From NCBI GenBank assembly GCA_014529385.2, contig CM043952.1, positions 152,570,057 through 152,634,056 of the forward strand: a stretch of 64,000 nucleotides of DNA, given 5' to 3'. The position numbers and the translations under genes were made by a program. Shown here in pieces: positions 62,101 to 64,000 of this stretch. The notes under the pieces are model-generated. The model saw only the letters and a list, made by a program, of their open reading frames with translations. It had not been told where the DNA came from and ran no database searches. The stretch's first letter is position 1; each line of letters starts with the position of its first letter. Source of the stretch: Adiantum capillus-veneris (Eukaryota > Streptophyta > Polypodiopsida > Polypodiales > Pteridaceae).

Positions 62101-63697
62101 ATGACGTAAATCCATTTGGTCAGAGATCAACATCTTATAGTGTATGGCCGGTTGTTATCATCAACTACAACATTCTCCCGTGGTTGACTATCAAGAAGGG
62201 GCACCTGTTTCTAAGCTTGATTCTGCTGGGGCAGTATAAAGTGAAGAATATTACAACAATTGTGGATTGGCATAGAAGTGGTGGATATGAGCCGACACAC
62301 AGGTAATGGAATGCTTTGATTAGAGGCATTCTAATGTGGACCATGCATGACTATCCCGAACTAACAAAATGCTCAGGTGATTTACACTCAAACTCAAGCA
62401 CTTTAAATCTTGGTTTTTCTCAAGTTTATCTATAGTCATGTGTATACATGCAAGGCTTCAAACAAGCGGATACAGAGCATGTGTCACATGTGGACCTAGA
62501 CTTAATGCACGTCGGGTGCCCTCATTGAAGAAGCAAATCTACAAAGGTCATCAAGTGTATCTTCCAAAGAATCATGAGTTACGCGATGGATTTTTGGGAA
62601 GAGAGCCACCGAGGATGTTTGCACAAGCATGGTTAGAGCAGAAGGAGATGTGTGATGATGGTTTGTCCCCAGGGATGAAGAGACTCTCTCTATGGTACGA
62701 GTTACCATATTGCCCCAGACTCATGATCAAACACTTGCTCGATCCAATGCACATATTCAAGAATGTGGGTAATCTGCTGCGGGACCATCTGACCGGCAAG
62801 AAAGATATGGGAGCCAGGGTTAAGTTGACCTTAGAAATGTGGATCGTATGGAGAAACATTGGCTGCAGACAACACCCAATGGATCGATAAAACTCCCTAA
62901 AGCGCCATGGATTTTGACAGGAGCCCAAGAATGCAAAGTAAAAGAGACCATTCGATCTGTGCGGACCTCCACTGGCATAATGCACTCGCTTCGAACGTGC
63001 TTCACTAAATAAGGGAAGCTTACCGGTTTGAAGTCACACGACTGGCATAAAATGTGTCAGGTATGTTTGAAGTGGAATATATCATAATGGAGGTTGGGTA
63101 ACAAATTCGTGTGTGGACTTTCATATCCTTGCTAGACGTGTTTTGCAGTTTATTTTACCGGTGGCCATTGAGGGATGCTTGTCTTCTGACGTCTGTAACA
63201 CAATCTACAAACTTGTGAAGTTGGTGCAATGGATCTCACAAAAGGAGATCAATGTAGACTCTATACCATTCGCCAAACTAAATGCTGCGGAGATTGTGTG
63301 CATGTTTAAGATACACTTTCCTACTACCATGCTAATCATTCAGGTACATCTTCTTGTTCACATAGTTGATGAGGTGGAAATAGATGGCACAGTACATTCC
63401 AGATGGATGTTCTTTTTAGAACGTTTCATGAAAACGCTCAAGGGATATGTGCGTAACAAGGCACGTCCGGAGGGTAGCATGGCAGAAGGTTGGCTGATAT
63501 CAGAGTCCCTAGTTTACATTGAAGAGTGGCTAGATGGATTTGATAAAGCCCAGGACACGCTATGGTGAACCATAGATGATGAGCGCATATCTGGGATTGT
63601 CATGTGAAATGTTGGTGTTGAGAAGAAGATGACAGAAGATCTAGAGGCTAAAATCAACTGATTTTTCATGCTTCACAATCCAGTGGGTGATGCAAAA

Positions 63698-63699
<2 letters not shown>
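62101..63699 (+). pseudogene. CACTA-2 TNP2 core, inverted segment
   Basis: Matches 21775-23390 of CACTA-1 on the plus strand: PFGQRSTSYSVWPVV, CIHARLQTSGYRACVTCGPR (intron junction kept), PMHIFKNVGNLLRDHLTGKK, FILPVAIEGCLSSDV, RWMFFLERFMKTLKGYVRNK. The splice donor after KMCQ is GTATGT here, intact, unlike CACTA-1. Stops at ~63008 and 63566 and small frame changes show decay. Confidence 0.88.

Positions 63700-63758
<59 letters not shown>
63700..63758 (+). repeat. (CT)n at the second CACTA-2 inversion junction
   Basis: About 30 CT units, the reverse of the (GA)n at 20598-20646 in CACTA-1. It joins the inverted TNP2 core directly. Confidence 0.92.
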
Positions 63759-63763
<5 letters not shown>

Positions 63764-64000
63764 TTCACACTGTAAACTACCTCACATTCTCTAGTCATGT
63801 CCGATCCCGGCATACCTCGGTCTAGAGGTGCACAAAGATCAGAACCACCGGGTCCACGGGTCTCCACATCCACGTCTACATGATAGTTCATGTAGTGGAA
63901 AAAACCCCTTTGCCTCTTCTCTAGCTATAGCAATTCATAGCATCTTAACATCTCTTCACAATAGATCCTTGCTCAAGGGATTACTTAGCACATTACATTT

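Larger units (their letters stand above)
58411..64000 (-). mobile_element. CACTA transposon 'CACTA-2', rearranged, runs off the window
   Basis: The right end (CACTACAAGAGGTTATGTGC, from 58411) and subterminal GCGTCGC words match the right end of CACTA-1 in reverse. 58411-62100 corresponds to 26588 back to ~23397 of CACTA-1 (minus). 62100-63699 corresponds to ~21775-23390 in plus orientation. 63700-64000 corresponds to ~20650 back to 20350, minus again. The middle is inverted, and TNP2 sequence equivalent to 20650-21775 is absent. The left end is outside the window. Confidence 0.88.

Overview
The window looks like repeat-rich nuclear DNA of a land plant. Supporting signs are spliced genes with GT/AG introns, plant-type Ty3/gypsy and Ty1/copia LTR retrotransposons with initiator-Met tRNA primer sites, CACTA (En/Spm) transposons, a ~173-bp satellite, very long (GA/CT)n and (CA)n microsatellites, and a GABA-transporter-like gene of the plant AAAP family. 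I cannot fix the species; a large-genome lineage such as a fern is a guess. Nothing points to bacteria, organelles or viruses.

Layout. 1-3881: minus-strand Ty3/gypsy (gypsy-1), cut by the window edge, with many stops. 3968-5180: ~173-bp satellite with a ~520-bp higher-order period. 5190-6500: short repeats, hairpins, a solo CACTA end and a stray gypsy leader fragment. 7650-11430: decayed minus-strand gypsy (gypsy-3), split inside its RNase H by a 1.3-kb element flanked by TTAA (8895-10209). 13100-17800: LTR-like promoter and a decayed gag on the plus strand (gypsy-4), carrying a 447-bp foldback element. 18566-34159: a spliced gene I do not recognise, broken twice, by an 8-kb CACTA element in exon 1 (CACTA-1, 18585-26588) and by a 5.55-kb copia element in exon 2 (27522-33072). 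34419-42452: plus-strand gypsy (gypsy-2) related to gypsy-1, with near-identical LTRs, dead ORFs, and a copia LTR/gag fragment embedded near its 3' end. 42785-45251: minus-strand remnant of an unidentified spliced gene or element. 45440-47060: minus-strand LINE endonuclease fragment. 48547-55579: the only apparently intact host gene, a seven-exon GABA-transporter-1-like permease on the minus strand, TATA box near 55805. 58411-64000: second CACTA copy (CACTA-2) on the minus strand, with its middle third inverted, running off the window.

How the parts relate. CACTA-1 encodes the usual pair: a TNP2-type transposase (20712-24440, broken by nonsense codons and a lost splice donor) and a second protein with a Pro/Thr-rich middle and charged C-terminus (24690-25999, intact). 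It also holds a decayed piece of a heavy-metal-associated isoprenylated plant protein gene with a readable CaaX end. The GABA transporter seems functional. Almost everything else is mobile DNA or its debris.
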